DNA of 64,000 nucleotides from Pholis gunnellus (GCA_910591455.2 OU342807.1:17166594-17230593), one strand, 5' to 3'; positions 38,008 through 52,336 are shown, numbered from the stretch's first letter. Notes: generated by a model not told the origin, from the sequence alone. Program-made: numbers and translations.

Positions 38008-39117
38008 GTAAGCACCCGACCTAACTTTGCTCGAAAGTAGGCCGCTTCCATTCAAAAACGGTACAGGAAGTGGGTTGATGCTACATTCCGTTAGCTAAAC
38101 CAGCCAGACACACAACGAAGCGTTAGCTTTTAGGTGTTTGAGTGATAGATATTTGGCAACGACGGTTAACACCAACGTTTACTGTGGAATTGATGTGGTT
38201 TCTACGACACTATCGTTACTAGTAGACGCAGCGAAAACGCCGCTTGTTCATCTCGGAGCAGAAATGCTGTTCACGACAGTTAACGTGTCTTAACCTTCAC
38301 TGGTGGGTTCATCAGTAATGATACGTGTCCTGTGCTATCTATTTAAAGCTAACCGTTGTAAACATCTTTCAAAAATAGTGAATATTTCTATGATTTAATA
38401 GAATTTCAAGGTTGCTTTTGTACTTTCCCCTCAGAGTAAACACCACAGAATCAACCCCACATCCCCTTTATCACATAAGGGCAATTTACTTTTCATTAGG
38501 TCAACAAGATTGTTGTCGATTTATCTCCTCGAGGTGATGTTGATTCTCCTCAGGTTGCTTGTTTTGTCTGACCAATAGTAAAAAAAAACAACCAAAATAT
38601 TCAAGACAGACGTGCATAAGTAAGCAGCTAAACTGGAATTAAGGAATGCTTGTCATTGATGATTCATCAATATTAAATTGAGGATTATAATTGGTTCACA
38701 ACGATATTTATTCTGAGCCATACGTAGTACACCGTTGTCTGGCCTAAGCTCATATTGTACGCTCTGAAATCTTATGCCCAGCTGACAACACAAGATTTTT
38801 TTTTTGTGTCATCTCATCAAATGCTCCTTGTAAACCTGCTGAAATACAGTTGCATTGCTCTGGAAATATGAAGTTCCTCAGATCGCGGTGAGAAACAGGC
38901 GGAAGTGCACCGTTGCCACAACAGGATCTAATGTGACACTTTGCCAAAGGTGTGACGTCTCACTGACCTAGGCAAACAAAGGTGTAACCTAAAAATACTA
39001 CTTGGATTCCTCTACTGTTCCAAAACACGCTGTTCAGGTATGCTTAGGACAGGTGTGTGCGTCATGCCTTTGTATAGCTGCGTCTTATTTTAGCATGGGA
39101 GGGGAAAGGAGCACCTG

Positions 39118-39124
39118 TATAAAG
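39118..39124 (+). promoter_or_regulatory. sec23b: TATA box, candidate second sec23b promoter
   Basis: TATAAAG lies 138 nt before the sec23b start codon, just after an E-box CACCTG. A start about 30 nt downstream would give a 5' UTR of about 110 nt without any upstream ATG. A CTGCAG acceptor-like site in the same place (39,138) could instead join the upstream exon. Confidence 0.35.
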
Positions 39125-39261
39125 AGCGGCTCTCTGCAGCCAGTGGAGAGCAGTAAACTTGTCTAGGCTGCCATTGTCGGAGCAACTATATCTACTGCTT
39201 CTATTGGACTTTAAATTCATCACCGTGATCTGTTGTGCTCCGTCTCTGCTGAAGCTCAGTG

Positions 39262-42200
39262 ATGGCGTCCTACCAGGAGTTCATCCAACAGAACGAGGAC
39301 AGGGATGGGGTGAGATTCAGCTGGAACCTCTGGCCCTCCAGCCGCCTGGAAGCCACCAGGCTAGTGGTCCCCGTCTCCTGTCTCTTCACACCGCTCAAGG
39401 AGAGGCCTGACCTTCCGCCGGTCCAGTACGAACCAGTTCTGTGCAGCCGGGCCAACTGTAAGGCAGTGCTCAACCCTCTATGGTGAGTTAAATGGGAAAC
39501 AATGCCCCTGCTTACAGATGTGAACTTTTTCATGTTTGTTTTAACTGCAAGTTATCAAAAAAAAACAAGAATTTGAGTATTCAACCTTTTACTTTGACGT
39601 ATTTTTTAGCCTTCTACTTTATACGGGAATTGTGTTCAACCGTCTGTGCAACTTTCTAGTGGCGACTGTGTTCTTGACATTTCTTCATTTTAGTGTTCCT
39701 CAAGTAAAATAAAATGGGTTGCAGGGATTTTGGTGCTTTGCATAAATAGCTTTGTCCTGCATCAGCAAATACTAGGTGTGGTACATAAGAGTTGCAAGTA
39801 GGCATATTTATTTATGTGTCACAGTTGCACTCCTGCCAAATGGGTGGATCCTTAACCCAATTGTTTCACTCACTCCTTCACAGTCAAGTTGACTTCAGAG
39901 CGAAAATATGGGCGTGCAACTTCTGCTTCCAGAGGAACCCCGTAAGTACTGACGTCCACAGCATACCTTAGTTTGATATTATGCAAGACCGATAATTTGT
40001 ACTCGCTGCATTCCTTTATTGAGGTTGCTAATCTGGTTCTGTGTCTCTGCAGTTCCCTCCCTCTTACGCAGGCATATCAGACGTGAACCAGCCAGCGGAG
40101 CTCATGCCACAGTTTTCTACCATTGAGTACATAGTACAGGTAAATACTACATGCATGTCTGCACTCTGACCTCAGCCCTGTGCAAGGAGATTGTATGTAC
40201 TCTGTTGTGTCCTAGTTGTGGGTCAGATAATCAATGTGTTCAGTGTCATCAAGGGGGGAAAAAAGGCCCTGTACTTAGCCACTGGGATCAACACTAATCA
40301 GGTGCAGCTAATATGGTACATTAGCAAAAGAGGTTTGTCATAATCATGTAGTGTTTTGACATTTTAAGTTATACAGTTATTGAAATAAACAAACATCCTT
40401 GACTTTGCAGCCAATGAGGGCCTGACTACTATTATTTACTATTAGCTAACAAGGGTGCCTTCATGGATAATGCATATATATGAGTGTCTCTGCTAGTGTA
40501 AATATGCAGAAACAAAATGTGTAACCTTCCCCTTTCTCACCTATTTACAGCGTGCACCCACAGCCCCTCTGATCTTCCTCTATGTGGTGGACACGTGTTT
40601 GGAGGAAGAGGACCTCCAGGCCCTCAAGGAGTCCCTTCAGATGTCACTCAGCCTGCTGCCACCCGACGCTCTGGTGGGCCTCATCACATTCGGACGCATG
40701 GTTCAGGTTCACGAGCTCAGCTGTGAGGGGATCGCCAAGAGCTACGTGTTCAGGGGCACCAAAGACCTCACCTCCAAACAAATCCAGGTTGGTGGCGCCA
40801 AAGGAATGAGGACTCTGAGATATGAGACAAATTAGGAGATTTATGTGTGAAAAAAAAGCCCAACTGTAATAATTGTTTTTCTTTCCTTTTTTTTTTGCTG
40901 TGTTTCAGGAATTGCTGGGTTTAACAAAGCCAGCAGCAGCAGGACAACAAGGTCGCCCTCTGGCACCTCAGGATGCTGCCGCTTCTTGCAGGTAAGGAGG
41001 AGCATTAACACTCGCCTCTGGGCTTAGCCAGTTAATGGTAGCCGTTTCCAAAAGTTAGGAAACACACCTCCCAGCTTTCCTTTGTCTAAGGTGTGCTTGT
41101 GTTCAAATACAGGTTCCTTCAGCCCGTGCACAAAGTGGATATGAATCTGACCGACTTGCTCGGTGAGCTTCAGAGAGACCCGTGGCCTGTCCCTCAGGGC
41201 AAACGGCCGCTGCGCTCAACCGGTGTTGCGCTGACTGTTGCTGTCGGCCTGCTGGAGGTAAAGTCTACACACACATGCAGAAGCTTAGATAATATTGTAC
41301 ACAAAGTTTGGATACTAATAAAACCGGACTATGAGTATCTTGCATGTGGTGGTTCAACACAATTTAAATCCAAATCCGAACCTTATTCTCTGGATACAAA
41401 TGAATTATCAGTCCTGTAATGAGGCGCTTCACCGTCACCTGAACTTTGGCCTCTTCAACGTGACTGTGCCACATGTAACTGTTCAGCAAGGCACAGACTG
41501 CCTGATGACTATCTTCTGCAGGAACAGTACGTGAGCTTTGTCAGTTCAAAGGCTCGTTCCTTGTTTGCCTTCTGTCTTTTCCCTCCACCATTACTATCCT
41601 CTCTTCTCCTACAGCTAATCTGAGCGGTTATGCAACTGACGCAACAGATCGTTCCCCCGCTGTACTCCCCTTCAGCAGATAGGACACGAGGCCTGATTAG
41701 AATACATTTGGTTGTTTCAGGGACTCTAGAGTCACTGATTTGTCAAGAGGCATTTGACTTGATGAATAAGCCTTTTTGCATAAAAAGCAGAACTGCACAA
41801 AGTGGTTAGCATCCACCAGCATTGTGGGCTTATTTGTTTGATCGCGAGTACACTTTGTCCCTGTATAAATGAATCACTGTTTACGTAGAACTTAAAAGCT
41901 GATTTCAGTGGCTCTGTGACGATGTGGCATACTACCAAAGGTCTGTTTCTTTGCCAGACTCCTGGACTATGGACTTAGTTGGACGTGTTGGCTGTGAGGT
42001 CTGCCCTCTGAAAACCGATTCCCTAAAAGCACTCAGCAGACCTGTGATACTCTCTATACATACATTCAGCTAAAGATAGGGTTTGTGATCTTGAGTGCAC
42101 TAGATTTTTGAAATAATCCAACCAACAAAATCATCCCAACTGTTTTCCAATGATAGCAACACTTGCTTCAAAAGTCTCTAAAAAGTTGGCAGCACTGACA

Positions 42201-45200
42201 GCCCGTCCCTCCAAAGCCACTCCCCCAAAATGACGATAACGAACGTAAACCACAAACATGGCTGTTGTTGCTACTCACAGCTGTCAAGCTAGCAGCTTGT
42301 TCAAGACTCTTTATCTCTTCATCCTCAGGGTACATTCCCCAACACAGGGGCTCGTGTGATGCTGTTCATCGGAGGGCCCCCCACCCAAGGCCCAGGCATG
42401 GTGGTGGGAGACGAGCTGAAGACCCCCATCCGCTCCTGGCATGACATCCAGAAAGACAACGCTCGCCATTTGAAGAAAGCCACCAAGGTGAGCCAGTGCA
42501 TCAACCCTCTGCAAGTCTTGGCATTTGCAACAATACTTCTATTTAATGGAACTTTTCCTCTTACAATCTGTTGTTATAACTGACTTTTCCCCCAAATATG
42601 CAATAAAGTCAAATCCATTTACACAACGTATTTAGGGTATGTTCACTGACAATTTGTAATTTCATGTCTTTTTGTCTCCTTGTTTTTTGTATCACAGTAC
42701 TATGAAGCCATGGCCAACCGCTCAGCAGTAAATGGCCACTGTATTGATATCTACGCCTGTGCCCTGGACCAGACGGGACTGCTGGAGATGAAGTGCTTGT
42801 CTAATTTTACCGGGTACGTCAGCACTTACTGTTTGATTGGTTGAGGGTGTGGGATTATATTAGTCTAACTGTTAAAGATGTGTAATTCTTTATTTCTTTT
42901 CCTTTTTTTCTTTTAATGCATAAATACCTTTTAGAATAGATTCTAAATAAATGTGTTCTGTTTTATTATCAGGGGCCACATTGTTATGGGAGACTCCTTC
43001 AACACCTCCCTGTTCAAGCAGACCTTCCAGAGAGTCTTCAGCAAAGACTTCAACGGAGACTTCCGCATGGCCTTCGGTGGAGTCCTAGAAGTCAAGGTAA
43101 AGAAGTGATTAAGTCGTCTGAGTCACAATGAATATCATTGTTGTGTCTCGTGTCAATCGCTCAAACGTTGTGATTCTTTTCAGAGCACAAAGTAGATCTG
43201 TACTTGTATACTTATGTCGTGTGTCTTTCTGTCTCTATAGACATCAAGGGAAGTGAAGGTTTGCGGGACCATTGGACCGTGTGTTTCACTCAACTCCAAG
43301 GGCCCGTGTGTTTCAGAGACTGTGAGTCGCTGCCCAGCAGTCAAATTTCTTCCTTCACACAATTGTATTGTAGTGTGAGAGCTGTTGTTTACAGGCATCC
43401 ACAACAATATGTTCTCTGTCCTGTGTAGGAGATGGGTATCGGTGGCACGAACCAATGGAAAGTGTGCGGTCTCAACCCCTCCACCACTTTGGGCATTTAT
43501 TTTGAAGTGGTGAATCAGGTAAAAAAAAAAAAAAACTTGAACCTTATCTTGTGAGCTCTGATGGGATTACTGTAGGCGGATTAAAGTACTCTCGCTAATC
43601 GTATCAAACAAGTGAATAATTGTGTTGGGATGAAGGCTTTGTTTAGTGAAACAAGGACTTCTTTTTGTGTCGTTTTCCTCTTGGTAGAAGACCATTTGTT
43701 CGGCTCATTCAAAGAGAGAAGTGATCGACAATAGTAGTCTGACTGTCTCTTCTGTTTTGCGTGTAGCACAATGCACCAGTCCCCCAAGGTGGCCGAGGGG
43801 CGGTCCAGTTTGTCACCCAGTACCAGCACTCTAACACACAAAGGAGGATACGGGTCACTACCATCGCAAGGAAGTAAGACACCATACACCTCTACTTCCC
43901 TCCATGTCAACCTGGAACATCATTATTATTATTATTATTATTATTATTAACAAGCTAGCTTATTTTGCAGCAAAGACTGTCCAATGAATATTCACTTCAC
44001 GCACCTAGAATCAGTTTATTGCCAAGTATGTTACACATGCAAGGAATTTGGCGCAGCAGTAAAACACAGTGACGTATTTTTAAATGGAAAATTGACAGGT
44101 GTTGGCGATATAATGAAGCCTTCAGAAACCTGTTTGTATGTGCGTCATTCACATCACACCCGTGCTCACCTGCACCTTTCTTTCTGTCCCCACCTAAGCT
44201 GGGCAGATGCACAGTCCCAAATTCAGCACATCGAGTCGTCGTTCGACCAGGAGGTGGCCGCAGTGCTCATGGCTCGCCTGGGAGTCTTCAGAGCGGAGTC
44301 GGAGGAGGGACCAGATGTCCTGCGCTGGCTCGACAGGCAGCTCATCCGCCTGGTGAGTGCCGCTCCCACGCCTCCCTACCTGCACATTGTGATGAGAACA
44401 ATGCATAGTTTGGATTGTGTGATATAAAGCCAATCCGTATTTGCTTACGTATGATGTGCCAGGTTGTGTACGGTTTGTGTTCATTGTTTGAACGGTGTTT
44501 TGTCTCCCTTGGTTTCAGTGTCAGAAGTTCGGCCAGTTCAACAAAGATGATCCGACATCCTTCAAACTGTCTGAGTCTCTGTCCCTCTACCCACAGGTGA
44601 ACTTATAATAATTACTAAATAGAATCTTTCCCAATCATTATAGAGCTGATTAAAATATGACTTGATCAATCCTAATTATAATATAAATGTAATTGACTAG
44701 CGTTAGGACATTCAAAAAAACTAACTTTTTCCTCTCTTCCACCTGCAGTTTATGTTCCACCTGCGGCGGTCGCCCTTCCTGCAGGTGTTCAACAACAGCC
44801 CCGATGAGTCGTCCTATTACAGGCACCACTTTGTCAGGCAGGACCTGACCCAGTCCCTGATCATGATCCAGCCCATCCTCTACTCATACTCCTTCCATGG
44901 ACCACCAGAGGTCAGCCTCACCCCCTCCACACCATCATTATTATTATCATTATTATTATAATCAGCGTTAGAGGAGCATCAGGACTTTCATAAGAAATGT
45001 GTGTCAGTTATGTGGTGCTTGAGTTGTTCCAAACGGTGTTTTTCCTTCACAGCCCGTCCTCCTGGACAGCAGCAGTATCCTGCCAGATCGAATCCTGCTG
45101 ATGGACACTTTCTTCCAGCTGGTTATTTACCATGGCGAGGTGAGACAGTTATATCCATTTAGATCTCCAGCAGGGCGACGTTTGATTTATCCCCTTTTAG

Positions 45201-46246
45201 TTCCAAAAAATCTCCACCTGTCTGTCATTTCTTGAATTTCTTTCTAAAGGATAACGACACATTAGCTGATACAGAAGGCTGTTTCTTAATGCTGTCAATG
45301 TCCTTTTTTTTAAAATTTCCAGACCATAGCCCAGTGGCGTAAGGCCGGCTACCAGGAAATGGCCGAGTACGAGAACTTCAAACAGCTGCTGCTGGCTCCA
45401 CTGGACGATGCCCAGGAGATCCTGCAGACGCGCTTCCCCATGCCGCGCTACGTCGACACAGAGCACGGAGGCTCCCAGGCTCGCTTCCTGCTCTCTAAGG
45501 TCAACCCATCGCAGACCCACAATAACCTCTACGCCTGGGGACAGGTACGGCATTATAAGCTACAACTCAATGCTTCAGAAAAAGATTGCTTTTAGAGGTC
45601 AACAACATTTTGGGCAGACCATCTAAAGATGTCAGTGGATTTTCACTCATTCGTCTCGCTCCTCATGCAGCTTCAGTGGACTCAAGTTGTTTACAACCTC
45701 CTACAGCGCTTTCATAACACATCAGTATAAAACTACAATTTATGCAAGTTTCCAAAATTTCTCATTTACTTCTGGCCTCCAAATGAAGACTTTAAAACAC
45801 CAGGATTGTCTGTACCCCTGGGGGGAAATTTAAAGTCAAACTGTCGGAAAATCCAGGTCTTATATTTGCTAACCTCTGAATTTAGATTGAAAGCCGAAAA
45901 TAGCATCAATCTTTTTATTGCCCAAGATAAGAGCTATACCCCGCTGTTTATAAACAATGTGAATACCTCTACAGCGGCCCGAGAATGAGGTTATGAAGAG
46001 AACAAGGCCCTGCATAAGCCAATCTTAGTGATAAACCAGTTTTGCTCTACTAAAGTGATCATGGGATCAGAGTTATGTGATGAAAAGATCTGTCCGCAAA
46101 GTGCATAAATCACTCAGCCTCTGTTTGTGTCCCATTTGCTTCCTGTGCATCTGTAGGAGACGGGCGCCCCGATCCTCACCGATGACGTCAGCCTGCAGGT
46201 CTTCATGGACCACTTGAAGAAGCTGGCTGTTTCCAGCTCTACGTAG
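39262..46246 (+). CDS. sec23b: SEC23B, COPII inner-coat GTPase-activating subunit
   Basis: There are 18 coding exons: 39262-39482, 39884-39941, 40053-40139, 40551-40787, 40909-40991, 41113-41257, 42329-42487, 42698-42813, 42973-43096, 43241-43321, 43429-43518, 43767-43873, 44199-44352, 44519-44596, 44749-44910, 45053-45139, 45323-45544 and 46157-46246. They total 2301 nt (766 aa; human SEC23B has 767). All junctions are GT-AG with matching phase. SEC23 partners SAR1 and SEC24 on ER exit sites and stimulates SAR1 GTP hydrolysis. Seen here: zinc-finger Cys61, Cys66, Cys85 and Cys88; a trunk (vWA-like) domain with FLYVVDTCLEEEDLQALKES; the beta-sandwich and helical domains; a C-terminal gelsolin-like domain with HGGSQARFLLSKVNPS, whose Arg (about residue 717) matches the catalytic arginine finger. 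Diagnostic B-type residues (MPQFSTIEY, CLEEEDLQ, NGHCIDIY, FHGPPEP) favour sec23b over sec23a. The start ATG has G at -3 and +4. Confidence 0.97.
42045..42290 (+). repeat. Probable interspersed repeat in sec23b intron 6
   Basis: AGATAGGGTTTGTGATCTTG, CCAATGATAGCAACACTTGC, CCCTCCAAAGCCACTCCCCC and AACATGGCTGTTGTTGCTAC resemble a repeated element I recall from other fish introns. No second copy lies in this window, so support is recall only. Confidence 0.4.
44005..44065 (+). repeat. Short interspersed repeat in sec23b intron 12
   Basis: TTTATTGCCAAGTATGTTAC followed by ACACATGCAAGGAATTTGGC is a widely recurring fish interspersed motif. It is located just after a (ATT)n array (43,921-43,950). 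Confidence 0.4.
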
Positions 46247-46760
46247 ACGTCTCTATTCCACCACAAAGAGATCGGACATTCACTTTACGACATCGGGATC
46301 CATTAACATTTATTTCCCCTGTTTTTTTAAATGAGCCAAACCCAGAAAGTCCACTGTATGTGCGTGCTTGATTGTGTCCTTTCTGGAGTCATGTGTGACA
46401 TATCCATGCTACAAAATGAACAGAAAAAAAGGGGGGAAACAACACATTCCTAATATGAAGAAGAAGTGATATTTCTACTCATTTTCATTAACTTGTTATT
46501 TATAAGAAACTGCTCCAGTACTCAAGACTGTCCTCATGTAAGCAATATCAAATACTCTCTCTTTTATATTTGATATTACAGAATAATTAGACTAATGATA
46601 AGTTCTTTTGTTTTATTTGTGTTTGTTTGTCCTATAAATATACGTCTACTGCATCAGAATTGGTTAAATGTGCTGTCCAAATAGGATGCTTGTATGTGTC
46701 TGCTTTGTCTATAGCTAAAGATAACATTTTCTCATGAATAAATTCTTCACACTGATGGCT
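46247..46760 (+). other. sec23b: sec23b 3' UTR with poly(A) signal
   Basis: A 3' UTR of about 500 nt follows the TAG stop, with the canonical AATAAA at 46737-46742. It is AU-rich with no other obvious element. Confidence 0.7.
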
Positions 46761-49700
46761 TGTTATATAGAGTTTGACATATAGATTTAAAATCCTACGT
46801 GGATTATACCTGTGTTTTCCAAGAAAATTCCCTCCGAATAATAAGGATTAATGTTCTGAGGAATTGTAGTCAATCACATCAACCCAACTGAGACCGACTC
46901 CGTTTCCAATGACGAACATTGAGATTTATTTTTTACTTTATAAGGCACTCTATAGTTTAGTCCTCTCATCACCATCTGGTATTTTGCACCCGGTGATTGC
47001 CCAAGTGTCTTCCTAATCAAACTTCAATATACTGTAAGTCTGTATAAAAGGGACAGTTGTTTGGTTTAGATCCTGTCTGGATTCCTAATGCTATCCCTAT
47101 AAAGCCCTGTCGGCAGGAAACAGATTCTGTCTGTGTCGTCTGTCCTTGCTCCGGCATGCGCCGCCGCCTGTTCACGAAGCATTTTCCCCGGGTTAGAAAC
47201 GTAGGAACTGAGCTAACCAGAGATGCTCAGTTCATACACCAGGCATCTGTTTGTTGACGTGCAGCAGAAGGAAAGGCCTTGCTCTTGCAGGTCAAGGATT
47301 GCAGATTTGCACGCAGCATGTTGCTACAATAGTAGATGGCACGGCACTCTCTCTCAACAATTGTCTTTTTTCTTTTTTAAATTTATTGCTACTGTACATA
47401 ATGCCTGCACGGCACGCAATCCCAATCATAAAACCACTTGCACACACCATCTACTGTTACTAAGCTGATTTCAGAGCACCCAGACAGTATGATTTCGAGG
47501 ATCAGTGAACGGCAGATTATGAAGACTAATCCTTAGGGGCTATCTGTTTAGAGGCAAATTCTACTCTTAGCAGCTTTAAGCGGAAGTTGCCACTGAAATA
47601 CAAATGAAGTCTGTGTCTATCAAGAGCTTAGGCCTTATAATGTTGAACTCTGAAATCACATATGCTCCAAAGGTATTCAAGGCCAAGTAAAAAGAGATGC
47701 AATGCAACGGCTCTTAATCTCTTGACATAGAGACTGCTGCACAATGCCAAAAGCTCCTTTTAGGTCTGTGCATTTTTCAGTTGAGGTTGGTGCAGCTGCG
47801 TGAGATGTGACGCCATACGTGGATATGAAATGATCTCATAAAGGGAAAGCAATCATGTCTTCATTTGAATCTGTGTGTCTATACTCGTGTCCGTCTTCAA
47901 CCATGCGATGGAATGCGGCTGTGCTTGTTCGATGACGTTCAGAGGAACAAAAGAACATTAATTTAAGATTTTTTTCATTTTTTTCCAACAGTGATCATTT
48001 ATGATGCTCATGTCCGTGTGATTCCCAGGCTTAGGCAAAGCTGTGAGGAAATGTGTTGTCTTATTATCTCCTATCAAATCCTAACGGATCAGTTCTAGTC
48101 CAGCAGCCAGAGCAATCCATTCTGCTTTCTGTCCCAGAGAACTTATGTAAGGTTTCTATATGGAATATGTCATAGCACGATTATATAACTATGATCCACA
48201 ATGCTGTAGTCACATGACGCCTACCATAAATAATATAGTTCTGCTCCTTTGCTGTTCAGATTAAATGAGCTTAAACTTGAGTCTGAATGTATATTAATAT
48301 TGTATTTGAGTATATTTTTGGCTGTGAGAAAAAGCTCACAGCCACAGCTGTATGTGCTAATAGTCACCTAGGTGTGAAATAACACTCCAAAGGAACATCC
48401 CTTTTAAGAGTAGCAGTAATAGTCATCTTTATATTGCAGATTTCATCAAATTTAATGTAGAGGAACAGAAGCATGGAGAGAAAAGTCACGAGTAGTAACT
48501 TTTTAAACAGAATAGAACAGCCTATGGCCCACTAATGAAAGTATTGCCATATTTACAGTATTACCAACTGCATTACAGTTTTTCTCCATCATTTACACAG
48601 AAAAAAAAATTGAACTATGCACACATTTCTGAAAGAAATGACATGTTAGTATGGATTTTTGGACACAGTCCAAGACTCCAGACTGCTAAACTCCATTGTG
48701 TTCATTCAAATAGAAATTCTAAATCAACCAGGATTGAAATGTTGAGGATTAACACTTTAAAACAAGATCTGTAACCTTTTCTGAACAGCAGCTGTGGTCA
48801 CAATGTGAACACAGCATATATGCCATATACATGTTGAGAATGTATGTAGCATTAAAGTGAGCTGTTGAACCCAACAGCTAAGGCAACCTCAAGATTAAAT
48901 ACAGCACAGATTATCCGAGTTAGAATCAAACATATATGGATGACGGGGAATGCAACGAGTAACATTAGCAGAAGCTTGCCAAGTCAGCAGACTGACTCAC
49001 TAATGTCAGTTGCACACCAATGTCTATCTAAAGTTTGCTAACATTAGCTAATATTAGCTTTAGACTTTCAATGAAATATTGTTTTGGTCACTTACGGCAG
49101 GAGGCAAGGTGATAATATGTCGGTGTTGTGCTGACAAGTTTGCCACATCAACTTTAGTTGCTTAGTTGCACATCTCGCCAAAAATATAACAAAGGATGTC
49201 GAAATAAAATTCTGTATCAAAAATGAACCCCAGATTCTTGGACAGAGCTGGATCCAAAGTGGTCAATAGCTGTGCTAGAGAGCCTGAAGCTGGGAAACAA
49301 TATCATCATGATCCTGCATAATGCAGCACTGTACAGTCGGATGATCTAATGACTAAAGGTGTACCAAGATTTCAGACACACACACACACTTCAGATTCAC
49401 ACAAATAGTCCTATAATTCCTATAACATCTATCTTCATGTAGTGTGTGCTGTGTACATCACTGCCTCTTCTGACACGTGCCAAACTCGTTTATTATTCTC
49501 CTAAAGGCTTTGGTGGACGTGTCAGATGACATTCATTCCCACAATGAGGACTTGAACTGTTGTGTTAACTTGAGAGCAGGGATTAACTTCAAATTATCGC
49601 CAGCCTCGTGAAAGTCTTCCAATGTGCTGCTGATATTCAATAAGACCGTTGGCACACTGGTGGCAACAAAAGCTGGGTGATTTCAGGACACGGGGCGCTC

Positions 49701-50677
49701 GTTGATGCTGTGAGACGTGTAGACGGACGGGATCACTCGCACGGAGTGGGACCAAAGCAGTTCATCGAATTGCATTTCTTATTTGTATGCCTATAAACCT
49801 GTACGATAAAGAGCCAAGTGTTTTTTGAAGTGGAAGATTTAATCCTGTGCAAATGCAGCAGTAAATGTGCCACTTGCCCCTTGATAACCTTTATGTTCAA
49901 GCTCACGCCAAGGTGGTATAATACGGACAGTATCCCCAGCAGCTTGTTTAATAGTGGGTACTTAGGGCGCGTTGGTGACCTGATTTGTCCGTTTTCAGAG
50001 TCATGTTGAAGTGCGGCTTAGCCTCCGGGTGGCTGAACATGGGGGCACGCTGCTGAGGTGACAGAGATATCAGGCCTATCTGGCCTCATTTACTCTGGGG
50101 TTGTAAGGACTGTTTGCACGGAGGCTCAAACGACTGGTATTTTTAGCTCGTTCTCACACAGAAGAATCACTGTACTCGTGGGTAACGTCTTCCAAATGCC
50201 AACATTTGTGTTGACTCTGCCAATTGGACACATCAAGTTTCCTCTCACATGCAGTAGCTACTCTGCGGCGGAAACTCCCCAAATGTTTTGTTTTAATAAC
50301 GCTGGCGATGTCATCAGGGTTATCATGAATTGTGCTTCTTCAGGGTAAAGGATGTGGGTATTTAGGAGGCAGGGATGGTCGAATTAAAGATGCCATTTAG
50401 TTACTCTTTTAGCTATTGTAGAATCCAACTGACTTGACATGTCCAGCAAAAGGGACTTAAAGTCTGTCTTGCCAATGCTGCTTCCTTTCTTTGTAATATT
50501 TAGTCTCTTATGGCCCCCAACTTGGTGATTTTTTTTTTCTTCTAAATGTACCACTATTGCTGGAGTAGCCCTTAATCCTCTTCCTCCTGCAGTTTTCTCT
50601 AATTCTGAAATTTGGAGTGAAATATGTCTGCTAGTACTTATAGGTTGATACATTGTGAGGAGGAGATACATCCTATT

Positions 50678-50747
<70 letters not shown>

Positions 50748-50880
50748 ATCTGCATCATCAGAAAATCCCACACTTGATGCAAGCAAGCGTCAAATCCTTT
50801 GACAACGTGACACCCTATAGGCTGAACCCTCGTGGGGCATCGCGCGTGGAAGAGAAAAATAAAGTCTTAATATGTGACAC
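46761..50880. other. Intergenic region sec23b to gsg1l
   Basis: I see no exon-like conserved frame here. It contains a (GA)n microsatellite at 50,680-50,747 and a TTAGC-rich patch near 48,960-49,080 resembling teleost interspersed repeat. The rest is featureless AT-rich sequence. Confidence 0.6.
50680..50747 (+). repeat. (AG)n microsatellite
   Basis: A perfect AG array about 340 bp before the gsg1l start codon. Confidence 0.95.
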
Positions 50881-51087
50881 TCGGACACACGGCTGAGCTC
50901 AGAGTGGGGATGCTGTCGGTATCCTCATCATCAATGGAGATGTCCGGTAACCGTGGAGCGCCAAATGGGACCGTTACCTCCACCAGGTGCGTTTGGAAAT
51001 TAACCGGGACTCGAGCATCTTCTCCACTTGGCTCGCACCCATGAACTTTTTGGTCCTCCGCGCGCCGCTGAATCCTTCTCACGGACA

Positions 51088-52295
51088 ATGAAGACCACTC
51101 GCAAATGCAGGAGCCTTTTGTCGGTTACCTTGAACTTCTTTGCCATCTTCTTCTCAACGACCGCGTTCATAACGACCTACTGGTGCGTGGGGACCCAGAG
51201 AGTCCCCAAGCCGGAGTGCAGCAAGCTGCGGACGCACCAGTGTATTGACTACGGAGTGAACGAGACAGACCCGAACAAAGTGGTGTACAGCTGGGAGACC
51301 GGGGACGACCGGTTCCTGTTCCGACAGTTCCACACCGGCATCTGGTTCTCATGTGAGGAAAACATCCACGATGAAAGTAAGAGGAGAAGGTGTGTGTGTG
51401 TGTGTGTGTGTGTGGCCCCTGGACTAAAGTTGTATAGCTTTACTTTATGCCTCACCGTGGGACAAAGTTAATTTGATGCTCACTGCTTGTGTCCAAAGTG
51501 TAATTATTTATGATGAGATGTTGCATGTGATCGCAGGGATATGTCCAGGAAATCATTTCTGATGAGGAAATGAGGAAAAAAGCTTTGATGTAGAAAAAAA
51601 AGTCATTTTTTATTTGTATCACTGTTTCAAACAATTTTAATACGCCTATATTTTTATTGATAAAAAATGATTTTAAAAACTATGCAAAACATCTAATTGG
51701 GGCTATCGTAACAATTTTGTTCTACTTTTCACTATCTCTTGTTTTAATTGTAGCAGAATAGATCATCATTGTCGTCACTTAACCAGACATGAGGCTATTG
51801 TCTCAGCCTACATAACCAGTGACTCACCAATCCCACTTTAAAACACAATCCCACATAAACAAATGTCCACCGTGGAAACTCATTTCAGTCATTTTATCTC
51901 CTTCATTTGTCCTAATGGAGCTCTCAGTTCAAATGGAGATTAGTCGCTCTCTTTAATTTATTCCCTCTCATGACAATTGCGGGATAATCGCCTTCCATTT
52001 ATATCAGTGTGCTCCTCAAATTGCAGGGATCTAGTGAGATCTGTTTTTATCTGGCATGGAATGCAGAGCAGCAGCAGTGGGAGCTTCAGTTTAAAGTTTA
52101 AAAGGGGAGAAGAAGGACACTCACACACATCCAGTTTTCTACTCTGGGGCCTTAAGTGGGTGACTGGATAGGGGCACAATTGTGATTGCTTCACAGCCTA
52201 AGCCAAAGGGAAGAGAAAAACTGTGAGTGGTATCTGGTAGAGCTTAATTTCTTCACAGGAAAAGTAATTTGGTAATTTAATAACAAAGGGCTCAA

Positions 52296-52336
<41 letters not shown>

